From BJGO01 sp964640655 (GTDB lineage: Bacteria; Bacteroidota; Bacteroidia; Chitinophagales; UBA10324): a stretch of DNA of 64,000 bases. The notes below the pieces were generated by a model. It saw only the letters and a list, made by a program, of their open reading frames with translations, was not told the DNA's origin and ran no database searches. Shown one piece after another: positions 44,712-53,933 of this stretch (positions are counted from its first letter, which is position 1; every line of letters begins with the position of its first letter). A program made the position numbers and the translations under genes. The stretch lies in the NCBI GenBank assembly GCA_964640655.1, contig CAZXFT010000003.1:1-64000 (forward strand), given 5' to 3'.

Positions 44712-45916
44712 ACAGTCATTCGCTTTTTATAATTTGATTGCATGTACCCTACTAATAAATTAATTAATAGTGTTATGATGAAGAGTATGCAGCCTAGAGC
44801 AAATAAGGCCTTGAAGTGCAAACCGCCTTGCGGTGATTCCCCCATTTCAGCGGCTATGGTGGCAGGCATGGTTCTAACCGGTTCCAGTAAACCACCCGGG
44901 ATGATGGCTGCGTTACCCGTTACCATAAGTACAGCCATGGTTTCTCCTATGGCTCGACCCATACCCAGCACTGCTGCGGTAATAATTCCTTTCGAAGCTA
45001 AAGGCAAAATCACTTTATGAATAGTTTGCCAATGCGATGCACCTAATGCATAAGATGCTTCTTTAACTGACATGGGGGTACTGTGTATAGCATTTTCACA
45101 GATGTTGATGATAGTAGGCAATGCCATAATGGCTAATAAGATTGAACCTGCTAAAGCAGTTTCGCCAAGAGGCACTCCAAAAAGCTGTTGTATCTGTGGT
45201 ACAATAACTACCAAACCAAAGAAGCCATAAACCACTGAAGGTATGCCTGCAAGTAATTCAAGCACAGGTTTTAATAAATACTTAATTCGCTTATCTGCAA
45301 TTTCCGCCATGTATATGGCAACTGCTACACCTAAGGGCAGTGCTATGAGAATAGCTATGAGGCTTACCCAAAGCGTTCCGAGTATCAGGGGTAATGCACC
45401 ATAAATATTTACAGGTCGTGCATTGGGTATCCAGTCTTTTTTACTAATAAATTGAAGTATGCTGAGCGGTGCTACCTCAATCACAGTGCCTTCAAAATGA
45501 TTATTCAATAGTGTTGCCGGAAAATAACCAATCAGGTTATCATGATTTGCAAATAAATGATTCAGATAAAAAGGTAAACTGTCTATTAATTCCTGATCAG
45601 ACAATTGAGGATAATAGCGAGTCATATCATCGAGGTGAAACAAAATAATCGCCTCATCTTCTCCACCCAGTGCTTTCCAGTTATATATTTCCCCATCGAA
45701 AATACTTTTTAATTCCTGATGAGATAATGTAGTGATGTTATTTCCTTTGCCAACTGCCACAATGGTTTCATTGTGTACCGGAGCCTGGAAAAACAATCCC
45801 GCTGCTTCGGAAAAAAGAAAAATCACAATGAGCAAAACACTTAAACCCGATACCAACCCAGAGGCTTTTATCAAAATCGTAAACAGTGTGTCTGATATGT
45901 TGAGTTTCTTTTTCAA
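44708..45916 (-). CDS. pstC: Phosphate ABC transporter permease PstC with a PstS-like insert
   Basis: A 402-residue permease, longer than the roughly 300 usual. After TM1 (about residues 22-42) there is a periplasmic insert of about 125 residues (45-170). It contains LSHQELKSIFDGEIYNWKALGG (split here as LSHQELKSIFDG and EIYNWKALGG), which matches PstS of the same operon (LSRQQVEDIYSG, NINNWKQVGG). A second patch, LIGYFPATLLNNH, matches AIAYVGLAYLRNNK of PstS. The normal PstC core follows from residue 171, with the EAA loop MSVKEASYALGASHWQ and GMGRAIGETMAV. It is 3 nt after pstS. Confidence 0.93.
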   Translation of the reverse strand: MKKKLNISDTLFTILIKASGLVSGLSVLLIVIFLFSEAAGLFFQAPVHNETIVAVGKGNNITTLSHQELKSIFDGEIYNWKALGGEDEAIILFHLDDMTRYYPQLSDQELIDSLPFYLNHLFANHDNLIGYFPATLLNNHFEGTVIEVAPLSILQFISKKDWIPNARPVNIYGALPLILGTLWVSLIAILIALPLGVAVAIYMAEIADKRIKYLLKPVLELLAGIPSVVYGFFGLVVIVPQIQQLFGVPLGETALAGSILLAIMALPTIINICENAIHSTPMSVKEASYALGASHWQTIHKVILPLASKGIITAAVLGMGRAIGETMAVLMVTGNAAIIPGGLLEPVRTMPATIAAEMGESPQGGLHFKALFALGCILFIITLLINLLVGYMQSNYKKRMTV

Positions 45917-45919
45917 ATA

Positions 45920-46756
45920 TCAATTCACAGTTTTAATAACCGGTACGTAGCCGCTTTGCTTTACAATATGCTGTCCTTCCTGACTGGTTACAAACTGAAC
46001 AAAAGCATTCACTTTGTTTTCCTGCAAGACATCGTAGCAGAGATATAGCGGCCTGATAAAAGGATAAGTATTGTTCATCGCATTTTCAAGTGTTGGCTGA
46101 AAATAGTTGATGCCATCGAGCGATAGATTCAATGCTTTTATTTTATTGTTCCTGAGATAAGCTAATCCGACATAAGCAATTGCACCCGGAGTTTGTGATA
46201 CCGACTGAAGTATCGCTCCCGATGCCGGCAGGTTCAACACGCTGTTACTGTAATTTCTATTTTGCAACAACATCTCTTTAAAAAATTCATGTGTGCCCGA
46301 AGATATTTCTCGCGAGTAAACGGTGATTTTTAGATCAGGCCCTCCAACTTGTTTCCAGTTGTTGATGTTACCGCTGTATATGTCTTCTACTTGTTGTCGG
46401 CTTAACTGAGAAACAGGATTCGAAGGATGTACAATTACTGCTAAAGCATCATAAGCAAAAATAACTTCCTTGATGCTGATTCCACTGTTTCGCAGTTTAT
46501 ATTTTTCTTCGAGACTTACTTTCCTTGAAAGCATGGCCATATCAGCGGAACGATCACCTAGTCCGGCAATACCTACTCCGCTACCGCCACCGGTTATAGA
46601 AATTCTGGCGTTCGGATTTTTCTTAAAAAATGCTTCCACCTCACGTTGCATCACAGGCAGGCAAGTGTCTGAACCTTTTATTTTTTGTGCACACACTTCA
46701 GTATAGTATACACACATACACAACAAAAGAAATCGGTTAATAATTTGAAGCAACAA
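45920..46756 (-). CDS. pstS: Phosphate-binding protein PstS
   Basis: A 278-residue periplasmic phosphate-binding protein. The signal sequence has a cysteine-containing end (LLLCMCVYYTEVCAQ). IKGSDTCLPVM, GGGSGVGIAGLGDRSADMAM and SREISSGTHEFF are phosphate-binding loops of the family. YAVIVHPSNP-like AVIVHPSNP and LSRQQVEDIYSG follow. The start is TTG at 46756; upstream the frame reaches a stop at 46783-46781 with no ATG. It is the first gene of the pst operon, behind a PHO-like direct repeat. Confidence 0.93.
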   Translation of the reverse strand: MLLQIINRFLLLCMCVYYTEVCAQKIKGSDTCLPVMQREVEAFFKKNPNARISITGGGSGVGIAGLGDRSADMAMLSRKVSLEEKYKLRNSGISIKEVIFAYDALAVIVHPSNPVSQLSRQQVEDIYSGNINNWKQVGGPDLKITVYSREISSGTHEFFKEMLLQNRNYSNSVLNLPASGAILQSVSQTPGAIAYVGLAYLRNNKIKALNLSLDGINYFQPTLENAMNNTYPFIRPLYLCYDVLQENKVNAFVQFVTSQEGQHIVKQSGYVPVIKTVN

Positions 46757-46792
46757 AAAATGAAATTTGATTGAAAAAAGTTAAAGGGAGCA

Positions 46793-46849
46793 CAAATGTA
46801 GATTTGCCTACAAGCGGCCTACCACAGGTCAATGTTAAGATAATGTTAA
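46793..46849 (-). promoter_or_regulatory. pst operon promoter with PHO-box-like repeat
   Basis: On the minus strand TTAACA (46849-46844), 5 nt, TTAACA (46838-46833) form two identical hexamers with the 11-nt period used by PhoB/PhoP regulators. Thirty-two nt further lies an exact -7 box TACATTTG (46800-46793), 36 nt before the TTG start. There is no good -33 TTG, as expected for an activator-dependent promoter. Confidence 0.6.
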
Positions 46850-46929
46850 ATGAGTGCTTTGTTAGGTTATGCACCATAGTCCGATGAAACATGTTTAATT
46901 GAGGTCAGCGGCTTATATTGCAACGCGAA

Positions 46930-48090
46930 ATGCAACAAGGCGCTTCACCTGTTATAGGTATTATTGGTGGCGGTCAGTTAGGCCGAATGTTTATTGAAGA
47001 AGCTCTGCGCTATCACGTCAATTGTATCATTCTTGATAACGATCCTGAAGCCCCTGCAGCACTCATTGCCCATCAACACATCACAGGTTCTATCAACGAT
47101 GCCAAGGCCATTTATCAGTTGGCTTCTCATTGCGACATTCTTACTTATGAGATAGAGCACATTTTTGTAGAGGCACTGGATGAGATAGAGCGAAGCGGAA
47201 AAAAGGTATACCCATCAGCTCAAGTGTTGCGCACCATTCAGGATAAAGGTCTTCAGAAAACTTTCTATCAGAAACACGGCATCGCTACATCAGATTTTGT
47301 GTTGGTTTCAAATCCTGAAGAATGGTTACAGGCTGTTCGGCAGAAAGGGTGGTCTCGTTTTGCAGCAAAAAGCTGCCGCGATGGTTATGATGGCAAAGGC
47401 GTACGGTTGATGCACATCAATGAATTAAATGACAAGGGTAGCATTCCTTTTTCCGGACTAACAGTACTTGAAGCTATGGTGGAATGCGAAAAAGAAATCA
47501 GCGTAATCGTGGCAGTTGACTTTGAGGGTCATGCTGTTTGTTTTCCTTCTGTCGAAATGCAATTCGACCCACAAGCTAATCTGGTTACCTATCTTTTCTC
47601 TCCTGCACTGTTAAGTACAGAGCAGGAAAAAGCAGCTCAGAATTTAGCCCTGAATACCGCAAAGGCTTTTCGTAGTCCCGGTTTGTTTGCTGTTGAAATG
47701 TTTTTGGATAAAGAAGGAAATTTTCTGGTGAACGAAACGGCGCCTAGACCTCACAACAGTGGTCACCACACCATAGAAGCTTGCTATACTTCGCAGTACG
47801 AACAGTTATTGCGCATACTTATGCATCTTCCACTGGGCTCAACCAAATTGTTAAAGCATGCCGCCATGCTTAATGTGCTTGGCGATACAGGCTTCAGCGG
47901 TCAGTATTTTTTAGATAATGAAAAAGAAATACTCAGTACCGAAGGAGTTTATATTCATTTATATGGCAAGAAAATTTCCAAACCCAAGCGCAAACTCGGC
48001 CACATCACTATACTAGCCGATGATGCCGTATCACTGCAACAAAAAGTAGCATACATTCAACCACTCATTCAAATCAAATCAAAACTATGA
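46930..48090 (+). CDS. purK: 5-(carboxyamino)imidazole ribonucleotide synthase
   Basis: A 386-residue ATP-grasp enzyme that carboxylates AIR to N5-CAIR in purine synthesis. It has the N-terminal IIGGGQLGRMF motif, DKGLQKTFYQKHGIATSDF, AAKSCRDGYDGKGVRL for ATP binding, VEMFLDKEGNFLVNETAPRPHNSGHHTIEA and a C-terminal LYGKKISKPKRKLGHI. The ATG at 46930 is preferred over an in-frame TTG at 46918, which is within a -7-like box. It overlaps purE by 4 nt. Confidence 0.95.
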   Translation: MQQGASPVIGIIGGGQLGRMFIEEALRYHVNCIILDNDPEAPAALIAHQHITGSINDAKAIYQLASHCDILTYEIEHIFVEALDEIERSGKKVYPSAQVLRTIQDKGLQKTFYQKHGIATSDFVLVSNPEEWLQAVRQKGWSRFAAKSCRDGYDGKGVRLMHINELNDKGSIPFSGLTVLEAMVECEKEISVIVAVDFEGHAVCFPSVEMQFDPQANLVTYLFSPALLSTEQEKAAQNLALNTAKAFRSPGLFAVEMFLDKEGNFLVNETAPRPHNSGHHTIEACYTSQYEQLLRILMHLPLGSTKLLKHAAMLNVLGDTGFSGQYFLDNEKEILSTEGVYIHLYGKKISKPKRKLGHITILADDAVSLQQKVAYIQPLIQIKSKL

Positions 48091-48608
48091 ATGCTCAAGT
48101 AGCCATCATTATGGGGTCCGACAGCGACCTCGATGTTATGAAAGAAGCTGCCATTATACTCGATGATTTTAAAGTGCCTTACGAGCTCACCGTTGTTTCT
48201 GCGCACCGCACTCCCGAGCGCATGGTTTGGTTTGCACGTGAAGCAGCCGAGCGTGGCATTCAGGTTATTATTGCCGGTGCTGGCGGCAGCGCGCACTTGC
48301 CCGGTATGGTTGCCTCCTTAACTCATTTGCCTGTTATTGGCGTACCCGTACTATCCAAGTCACTGAATGGTGTAGACTCGTTGTATTCCATTGTTCAAAT
48401 GCCTCCCGGCGTGCCTGTTGCTACGGTAGCAATTAATGGTGCTGCCAATGCAGCTTTGCTGGCTTTGCAAATATTGTCACTGAATAACAAAAGTCTCAGC
48501 AAGCAATTGATTGCTTATAAAGATGGTCTTAAGAATATGGTTGAGGATAAAGCGGAGCAACTGGAAAAAAGCGGTTGGAAAAAATATCTTGCAACCAAGA
48601 AAACTTAA
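48087..48608 (+). CDS. purE: N5-carboxyaminoimidazole ribonucleotide mutase
   Basis: A 173-residue class I PurE, converting N5-CAIR to CAIR. It shows MGSDSDLDVMKEAA, ELTVVSAHRTPERM with the catalytic His, IIAGAGGSAHLPGMVAS and VPVATVAINGAANAALLALQIL. Its start overlaps the purK stop (ATGA), so the two are translated together. It converges on the DCC gene with a 4-nt overlap of 3' ends. Confidence 0.96.
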   Translation: MNAQVAIIMGSDSDLDVMKEAAIILDDFKVPYELTVVSAHRTPERMVWFAREAAERGIQVIIAGAGGSAHLPGMVASLTHLPVIGVPVLSKSLNGVDSLYSIVQMPPGVPVATVAINGAANAALLALQILSLNNKSLSKQLIAYKDGLKNMVEDKAEQLEKSGWKKYLATKKT

Positions 48609-49012
48609 TCGAGGAAGCGCTCTTTTAAATTTGGTGTAGGCATCATACACTGTTCATCTTTACCAAACCAGCGGTAACGGTTTCGGCTGATGAATTGATA
48701 AACAGCATCACGTATAAATTTTGGAACAATAATAAAAACATACAGCAGATTGATGGGAAATTTCAGATGTCTTGCTAATCGTAAAGCCGCAGTGGACTGA
48801 GTGAACACTTGTACTCCCTCTATCAGTATGATACTTTGTTTGATGTCAGATTTATTCTTTGATGCTAATAAACGCTGTGCTGTTTCTCCTTGCAGCGGTG
48901 CAAATTGGAAGAGTCTTTTATTGTCGTGCTTTATGATGAAACGTACAGAGCCTTGACATAAATGACAAACACCATCAAACAAGACCATCTTTTTATCATT
49001 TGATTTTCTCAT
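48605..49012 (-). CDS. DCC family thiol-disulfide oxidoreductase-like protein (DUF393)
   Basis: A protein of about 135 residues of the DCC/DUF393 family. The name-giving motif is LFDGVCHLCQGSVRFI near the N-terminus, with the CxxC pair. LFQFAPLQGETAQRLL and VFTQSTAALRLARHL follow. The fold is thought to be thioredoxin-like; substrate unknown. I chose the ATG at 49012, 17 nt after the CAP gene. An ATG at 49036 overlapping that gene is also possible. Confidence 0.82.
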   Translation of the reverse strand: MRKSNDKKMVLFDGVCHLCQGSVRFIIKHDNKRLFQFAPLQGETAQRLLASKNKSDIKQSIILIEGVQVFTQSTAALRLARHLKFPINLLYVFIIVPKFIRDAVYQFISRNRYRWFGKDEQCMMPTPNLKERFLD

Positions 49013-49029
49013 TGCCTCACCAACTATAC

Positions 49030-49602
49030 TTACCAATCGTGTTTGGCAATAATAATAGACATATAAGATTCTACCTTGCCATTGTTTGATTCCACATAAC
49101 CAATTCCAATATCGGTAAGTGAACTATTCCAGGGGTCTAATCCCAACAAGTGTTTTCTGTGGCCTTTAGAGGGGATACCTGCATCAATAATCAACAACTT
49201 TATGCCGTGCTCACCGCTCTCACAGTTCATCGCTATGGATTCAAAATTATTATCTCGTTTGTTTTTTATCCAGTCTTTGTTCAGCGTATATCCGGCTTTG
49301 TTGATATGATAATTCATCCCATAACCTTCCGGGTCGGTATGCGAAAAATAGCCGCGTTTGGCCATATCAAGAGCTTTCTTCTCTGCTGCATTTGCAAGAA
49401 GTTCGTTCCATTGCAATGTAATGCCACTGACTTTAATGTCATTAGGCAACTTTAACTCCTGAACAAATTCCTGAGGATTACTCCGTATTCTTTGTAAAAG
49501 TTCAAAGGCTTTTTGTGCCTCCTCGTGATTTAAATTGTACTCAATAGTGCGTGCCGAGGACAGCACCACAAACAAAACTAAAAGCAAGGTGTAACGCATC
49601 AT
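49030..49602 (-). CDS. Secreted CAP (SCP/YkwD) domain protein
   Basis: A protein of about 190 residues with a signal peptide (MMRYTLLLVLFVVLSSA). The CAP domain contains LLQRIRSNPQEFVQEL, LANAAEKKALDMAKRGYFSHTDPEG, ESIAMNC and GHRKHLLGL, with the His/Glu/His residues of the putative cavity. Bacterial CAP proteins are mostly of unknown role. The start at 49602 removes a non-hydrophobic extension to 49623. Confidence 0.82.
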   Translation of the reverse strand: MMRYTLLLVLFVVLSSARTIEYNLNHEEAQKAFELLQRIRSNPQEFVQELKLPNDIKVSGITLQWNELLANAAEKKALDMAKRGYFSHTDPEGYGMNYHINKAGYTLNKDWIKNKRDNNFESIAMNCESGEHGIKLLIIDAGIPSKGHRKHLLGLDPWNSSLTDIGIGYVESNNGKVESYMSIIIAKHDW

Positions 49603-49671
49603 TTCACTTAACGACGGCGGCAAAGATGAATTGCATTTAATGAAATCATCGATTTAACTTCAGCAATCGTG

Positions 49672-50667
49672 ATGCTAGAAACCTATACAATTACTAACTT
49701 GCAGCCCCTTATGAAAGGTATAAAGATTATAGAAGTTAAATCGGAAATAGGTGCCGGCACTCGTGGTGCTAGCATGGGAATAGATGCCATTAAAATTGCT
49801 GCACTTGATTTTGGCAGCAATTATTTTCGTCAATTTCCAACTGTTGAAATACCTGTAGAGAACAGTTTGTTATACGATCCGGCACGTACTATTTATGCCC
49901 GACGCATTAAAGGTGTACTCAACGTGTGTGAGCGTTTAGCCGATGAAGTAAAAAATACTTTAGAGCAAAAAAATTTCCCCATCATTCTTTCCGGTGATCA
50001 TAGTTCCGCTGTTGGCAGTATTGCAGGTATAAAGATGGCTTATCCGAATGCACGCATTGGCGTTATTTGGATAGATGCACATGCTGATTTGCATTCTCCT
50101 TACACCACTCCGTCGGGTAACATGCATGGAATGCCTCTGGCGGCATCGCTAGCAGAGGACAATGATATATTGAAGATTAACAATGTGGACGATACCACCC
50201 GCGAGTATTGGGAGAAACTAAAAAATATTGGAGGTATTTCTCCCAAACTCAAATACGATAATCTCGTTTTTGTATCTCTCCGCGACTATGAGCGCGAAGA
50301 GGATTATTTGATTCGTCAGAATAAAGTACGTGTCTTCACTACCGATGAAATCAATACTTACGGTACAGATAAAGTGGGCCGTGAAATTCTTGCTGCTGTT
50401 GAACCTTGCGATTATATCTACATCACCTTTGACGTGGATAGCATGGACTCTTCAATCTCTAAAGGCACCGGAACACCCGTTCCAAATGGAATCACAGAGA
50501 AGCAAGCCGCCGCACTTATCTTACGCCTGCTGCTGAACGAGAAAGTGGTTTGTTTCGAAATAACAGAAGTAAACCCAACTCTGGATAAGGAAAACCTAAT
50601 GGCTGAAAACACATTCGAGATTTTACAACGCGTAACCAACCAAATCATCAACGAACTGGATGATTAA
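49672..50667 (+). CDS. Arginase family protein
   Basis: A ureohydrolase of about 331 residues with a binuclear manganese site. LSGDHSSAVGS supplies a metal-binding His, IDAHADLHSPYTTPSG two Asp and a His, and FDVDSMDSS two more Asp. VKSEIGAGTRGASMGIDAIK near the N-terminus is like Bacteroidota arginases. Arginine to ornithine and urea is the likely reaction; formimidoylglutamase is possible because hutH is in the window. An ATG at 49711 (MKGIKIIEV) is an alternative start. argS follows 5 nt downstream. Confidence 0.85.
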   Translation: MLETYTITNLQPLMKGIKIIEVKSEIGAGTRGASMGIDAIKIAALDFGSNYFRQFPTVEIPVENSLLYDPARTIYARRIKGVLNVCERLADEVKNTLEQKNFPIILSGDHSSAVGSIAGIKMAYPNARIGVIWIDAHADLHSPYTTPSGNMHGMPLAASLAEDNDILKINNVDDTTREYWEKLKNIGGISPKLKYDNLVFVSLRDYEREEDYLIRQNKVRVFTTDEINTYGTDKVGREILAAVEPCDYIYITFDVDSMDSSISKGTGTPVPNGITEKQAAALILRLLLNEKVVCFEITEVNPTLDKENLMAENTFEILQRVTNQIINELDD

Positions 50668-50672
50668 TAACT

Positions 50673-52451
50673 ATGATTGAAGCATTGAAAGCACATACGT
50701 TGTCGTTTGTTAAAGACACGTATCAAAAAGATATTCCTGCATCACAAATTACAATTAATAAAACACCTGAAGATTTTTCCGGAGATTTCACCATTGTAGT
50801 TTTCCCCATTGCTAAAGTTGCCGGTGCCCGACCCGATCAGGTAGCCGAACAACTTGGTGCTTATTTGAAAGCACATACTTCAGGTCTCAGTTCATATAAT
50901 GTAGTGAAAGGATTTCTGAATCTTTCTCTGGAAGATTCATATTGGTTGCGGTTCCTGAGTCAACATCATAAGAATAATAGTTTTGGTTATGGCTCTAAAC
51001 AGAACCGCCGAATGATGATTGAATATGGTGGCCCTAATACCAACAAACCACTGCATCTCGGGCATCTTAGAAATATTCTCATAGGCTATTCGGTTTCTGA
51101 AATATTAAAAGCTGCCGGCTACGATGTGGTTAAAGTGAATATTTATAATGACCGCGGTGTGCACATATGCAAGTCCATGTTGGCTTACCAGAAATTTGGC
51201 AAAGGCGAAACACCAGAAAGCAGCGGCATGAAAGGCGACCACCTGATTGGGCATTATTATGTGGTGTATGAAAATGAAGTTCGTAAGCAGATTGCCGAAT
51301 TGGTTCAACAAGGTAAAACCGAAGAGGAAGCCAAACAACAAGCTCCGCTCGCATTAGAAATAAAAGAAATGCTTCGTCAATGGGAAGCCGGCGACGAGCA
51401 TGTGCGTGCCCTGTGGCGCAAAATGAATGGCTGGGTGTACGAAGGCTTTGAAGAAACCTTCAAACACATCGGATGCGATTATGATAAACATTATTATGAA
51501 AGCGATACCTACCTGTTGGGTAAAACGCTGGTAGAAGAAGGCTTACAGCAAGGCGTATTCTTCAAAAAGCCCGATGGCAGCGTTTGGATTGATTTAACAG
51601 CGGAAGGTTTGGATGAAAAATTAGTACTGCGCGCCGATGGCACTTCGGTATATATTACTCAGGATATTGGCACAGCTGACCTTCGCTATAAGGAGTATCC
51701 CTGCGAGCGAATGATATACACCGTAGCCAACGAGCAGGACTATCATTTCAAAGTCTTGAAACTGATTTGTCAGAAACTCAATAAACCATACGCCGGTGGC
51801 ATTCATCATCTTAGTTATGGAATGGTCGATTTGCCGAGTGGCCGCATGAAATCGCGAGAAGGCACCGTGGTAGACGCTGATGATTTAATTACCGAAATGG
51901 AAAATACCGCCGCACAGCAGAGTGCTGAGCTGGGTAAACTGGAGAACGCCAGCGAAGCGGAAAAGAAGAAATTGTATCACATACTCGGCATGGGGGCTCT
52001 CAAGTTTTACATTTTGCGCGTAGACCCTAAAAAGAAAATGACCTTCAATCCCGAGGAGTCCATAGACTTTCATGGATTTACCGGTACGTTTATTCAATAC
52101 ACTCATGCACGAATTTGTTCATTGTTGCGTAAAGCCTCTGATCAGCAAATAATTTATCATCAACCGGTTCAAATAAACAGTTTGCACGATTCAGAAAAAA
52201 AGCTGATACGTCTTTTATGCGAGTATCCAGACATTGTAACGGATGCGGCAGCGCAATACAGCCCGGCTTTGCTGGCCAACTATCTATATTCGGTGGCTAA
52301 GGAGTTCAATCATTTTTATGCCGAAGTATCCATATTAAATGCTGATATGCAAATTGAAAAACTACTTCGATTGCAACTGTGCGAGTTCACAGTAACGGTA
52401 CTTCGCCGGGGACTGAAGTTGTTGGGTATTGAAGCACCGGAAAGGATGTAA
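50673..52451 (+). CDS. argS: Arginyl-tRNA synthetase
   Basis: A 592-residue class I synthetase. The N-terminal additional domain (about residues 1-100) is followed by YGGPNTNKPLHLGHLRNIL with the HIGH-like HLGH. VYITQDIGTADLRYKE and IHHLSYGMVDLPSGRMKSREG (KMSK-like region) belong to the catalytic domain. A C-terminal DALR helical domain contains FIQYTHARICSLLRKA and YLYSVAKEFNHFYAEVSIL. It is co-oriented with an arginase gene that begins on the same substrate. Confidence 0.96.
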   Translation: MIEALKAHTLSFVKDTYQKDIPASQITINKTPEDFSGDFTIVVFPIAKVAGARPDQVAEQLGAYLKAHTSGLSSYNVVKGFLNLSLEDSYWLRFLSQHHKNNSFGYGSKQNRRMMIEYGGPNTNKPLHLGHLRNILIGYSVSEILKAAGYDVVKVNIYNDRGVHICKSMLAYQKFGKGETPESSGMKGDHLIGHYYVVYENEVRKQIAELVQQGKTEEEAKQQAPLALEIKEMLRQWEAGDEHVRALWRKMNGWVYEGFEETFKHIGCDYDKHYYESDTYLLGKTLVEEGLQQGVFFKKPDGSVWIDLTAEGLDEKLVLRADGTSVYITQDIGTADLRYKEYPCERMIYTVANEQDYHFKVLKLICQKLNKPYAGGIHHLSYGMVDLPSGRMKSREGTVVDADDLITEMENTAAQQSAELGKLENASEAEKKKLYHILGMGALKFYILRVDPKKKMTFNPEESIDFHGFTGTFIQYTHARICSLLRKASDQQIIYHQPVQINSLHDSEKKLIRLLCEYPDIVTDAAAQYSPALLANYLYSVAKEFNHFYAEVSILNADMQIEKLLRLQLCEFTVTVLRRGLKLLGIEAPERM

Positions 52452-52502
52452 TTAATTGAAATGTATCATTTATGTAAAGTATGGTAATCGTCAACATCGA
52501 AA

Positions 52503-53879
52503 TTAGTTATTAAGAATGTCTTTACCTGTAACTTTTACGTATGGAGTCAAGGTATCTAAACGAAAATAGTTCGTATCTAAATCTTTTATCAAAGTACTTC
52601 CCCATGGTGTGATAAATTGGTTCGCAGTATTCTCTATCCAGTCAAACTGCGTTTCAGCTTCATAAGGCACTACAGCAATCGTCTTACCCTGTATTAATGT
52701 TGATATCAGCCAGGTTTCATACGGTACTCCCCAAGTCATTTTCATAGTGTCTGCTGGAAATTCAGACAGCGGTATCATCATTTTGGCTTCGGGTAATTTC
52801 TGTATGTAATGCTTATACCAGTTTAAACGATTAGTATAGAACTCGTGTCGTAAATATATTCGCAATATCCCCGTTATCACTACGATTACTACTAAACAGT
52901 TTACAGTAGCACGTTTCAATGGGTTTAAACTTTCATTTAATCCATATATATCATATGCGAATGCAATGATTACAAAAAGACCCAACAATAAATATTGATT
53001 CTCTATATAAAACTGATCTGCTCCGTAGAAAAAAGTAATTTGTATCAAAATAAATAAGCAAATAAAGCTCAGCAGCAACGCTGTTAGTTTTCGATAATGC
53101 TTGCGCCAACTATAATTAAGTACACAAATTGTCAGCATTATTGGCAGCATATAATAATCGGTAATTAGATATTGCAGGAAGAGCTTGAGTGCCGGCTGGT
53201 TCAGAAAGTTTGGGTACAGCAATTCTATGTGCCGAAATAACTGCTCTCTTCCACCTTCGTCGTATTGGTTTCTGAAGAAAAATAATTTGATAAGGTAAGT
53301 GATTACAAAGAACAACAGATGAATACTAATTATCTTCCACTGCTTTGGATAGTGTAAGAAGAGAAATAGGATGACAAAACCATAGGCGAAAAGCATAAGC
53401 GGATGCGCAAAAGCTATGGTAACTATGAGAACGAGTTGGAAGAATAACCGTAAGGGATTGTGATTGTCTGCCTGTTTCTGGTTTTGATGATTAAGTCTGT
53501 TATCTACTATAGCCAGCCACAATAATAAAAAAGATATACCTTGATTCAACTCAGGCATTATCCAGTAAAAAATATGACTGGTCATCATAACGGAATATAA
53601 TAGTTGAATGAGAGCGACACGATGGTTTTTGATAAGCAGTGAAATAATAAGAAAGGAAAGTGCCTGTAGCAGCACAAAGGATGCAGAGTATAGCATTGCC
53701 ACATAGTTCAAGGGTAACCCAATAAATGCCCCAATCAATGGAAAGGATTGCGTAAATGCTGCGCAAAATCTGTAGTTCTGAAGTTCAAATCCCTTATCTC
53801 TGAGAATGCAATAAAGATGGTACGCGGTATCTAAAAAAGTTATGCGCTCTTTGAAAAACAACAAGGCGATTAGAACCAT
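52503..53879 (-). CDS. Polytopic membrane protein, GT-C-like, with phase-variable-looking start
   Basis: A 458-residue protein with about ten or more membrane helices. An early acidic motif FLDTAYHLYCIL and FTQSFPLIGAFIGLPLNYV lie in a periplasmic-type loop after TM1, similar in layout to GT-C glycosyltransferases, but no family is recognised. The ATG at 53879 cuts into the first helix. The same frame continues upstream with IGLFAYCF, then through an (ACAT)8 tract to a stop at 53957, without a start codon. The full helix would need the ATG at 53947 or 53944, which is now in another frame. Confidence 0.75.
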   Translation of the reverse strand: MVLIALLFFKERITFLDTAYHLYCILRDKGFELQNYRFCAAFTQSFPLIGAFIGLPLNYVAMLYSASFVLLQALSFLIISLLIKNHRVALIQLLYSVMMTSHIFYWIMPELNQGISFLLLWLAIVDNRLNHQNQKQADNHNPLRLFFQLVLIVTIAFAHPLMLFAYGFVILFLFLHYPKQWKIISIHLLFFVITYLIKLFFFRNQYDEGGREQLFRHIELLYPNFLNQPALKLFLQYLITDYYMLPIMLTICVLNYSWRKHYRKLTALLLSFICLFILIQITFFYGADQFYIENQYLLLGLFVIIAFAYDIYGLNESLNPLKRATVNCLVVIVVITGILRIYLRHEFYTNRLNWYKHYIQKLPEAKMMIPLSEFPADTMKMTWGVPYETWLISTLIQGKTIAVVPYEAETQFDWIENTANQFITPWGSTLIKDLDTNYFRLDTLTPYVKVTGKDILNN

Positions 53880-53901
53880 GAAACAGTATGCAAATAAGCC
53901 A

Positions 53902-53933
53902 ATGTATGTATGTATGTATGTATGTATGTATGT
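53902..53933. repeat. Tetranucleotide tract, ATGT x8 on plus, ACAT x8 on minus
   Basis: Thirty-two bases of pure four-base repeat lie just upstream of the minus-strand membrane-protein gene and about 70 bp from the divergent oxidoreductase promoter. Units of four are prone to slipped-strand mispairing and shift the reading frame. Confidence 0.97.

Noticed and set aside
49600..49671. A hut operon connection between the arginase-family gene and hutH
   Set aside because: The genes are 17 kb apart, and the sequence looks more like arginase than formimidoylglutamase, though the latter is not excluded.
53891..53933. The ACAT tract as a spacer between -33 and -7 boxes, varying promoter strength
   Set aside because: A CTTATTTG box follows the tract, but no TTG precedes it at a usable distance. 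The split first helix supports a coding explanation better. It is not fully excluded.
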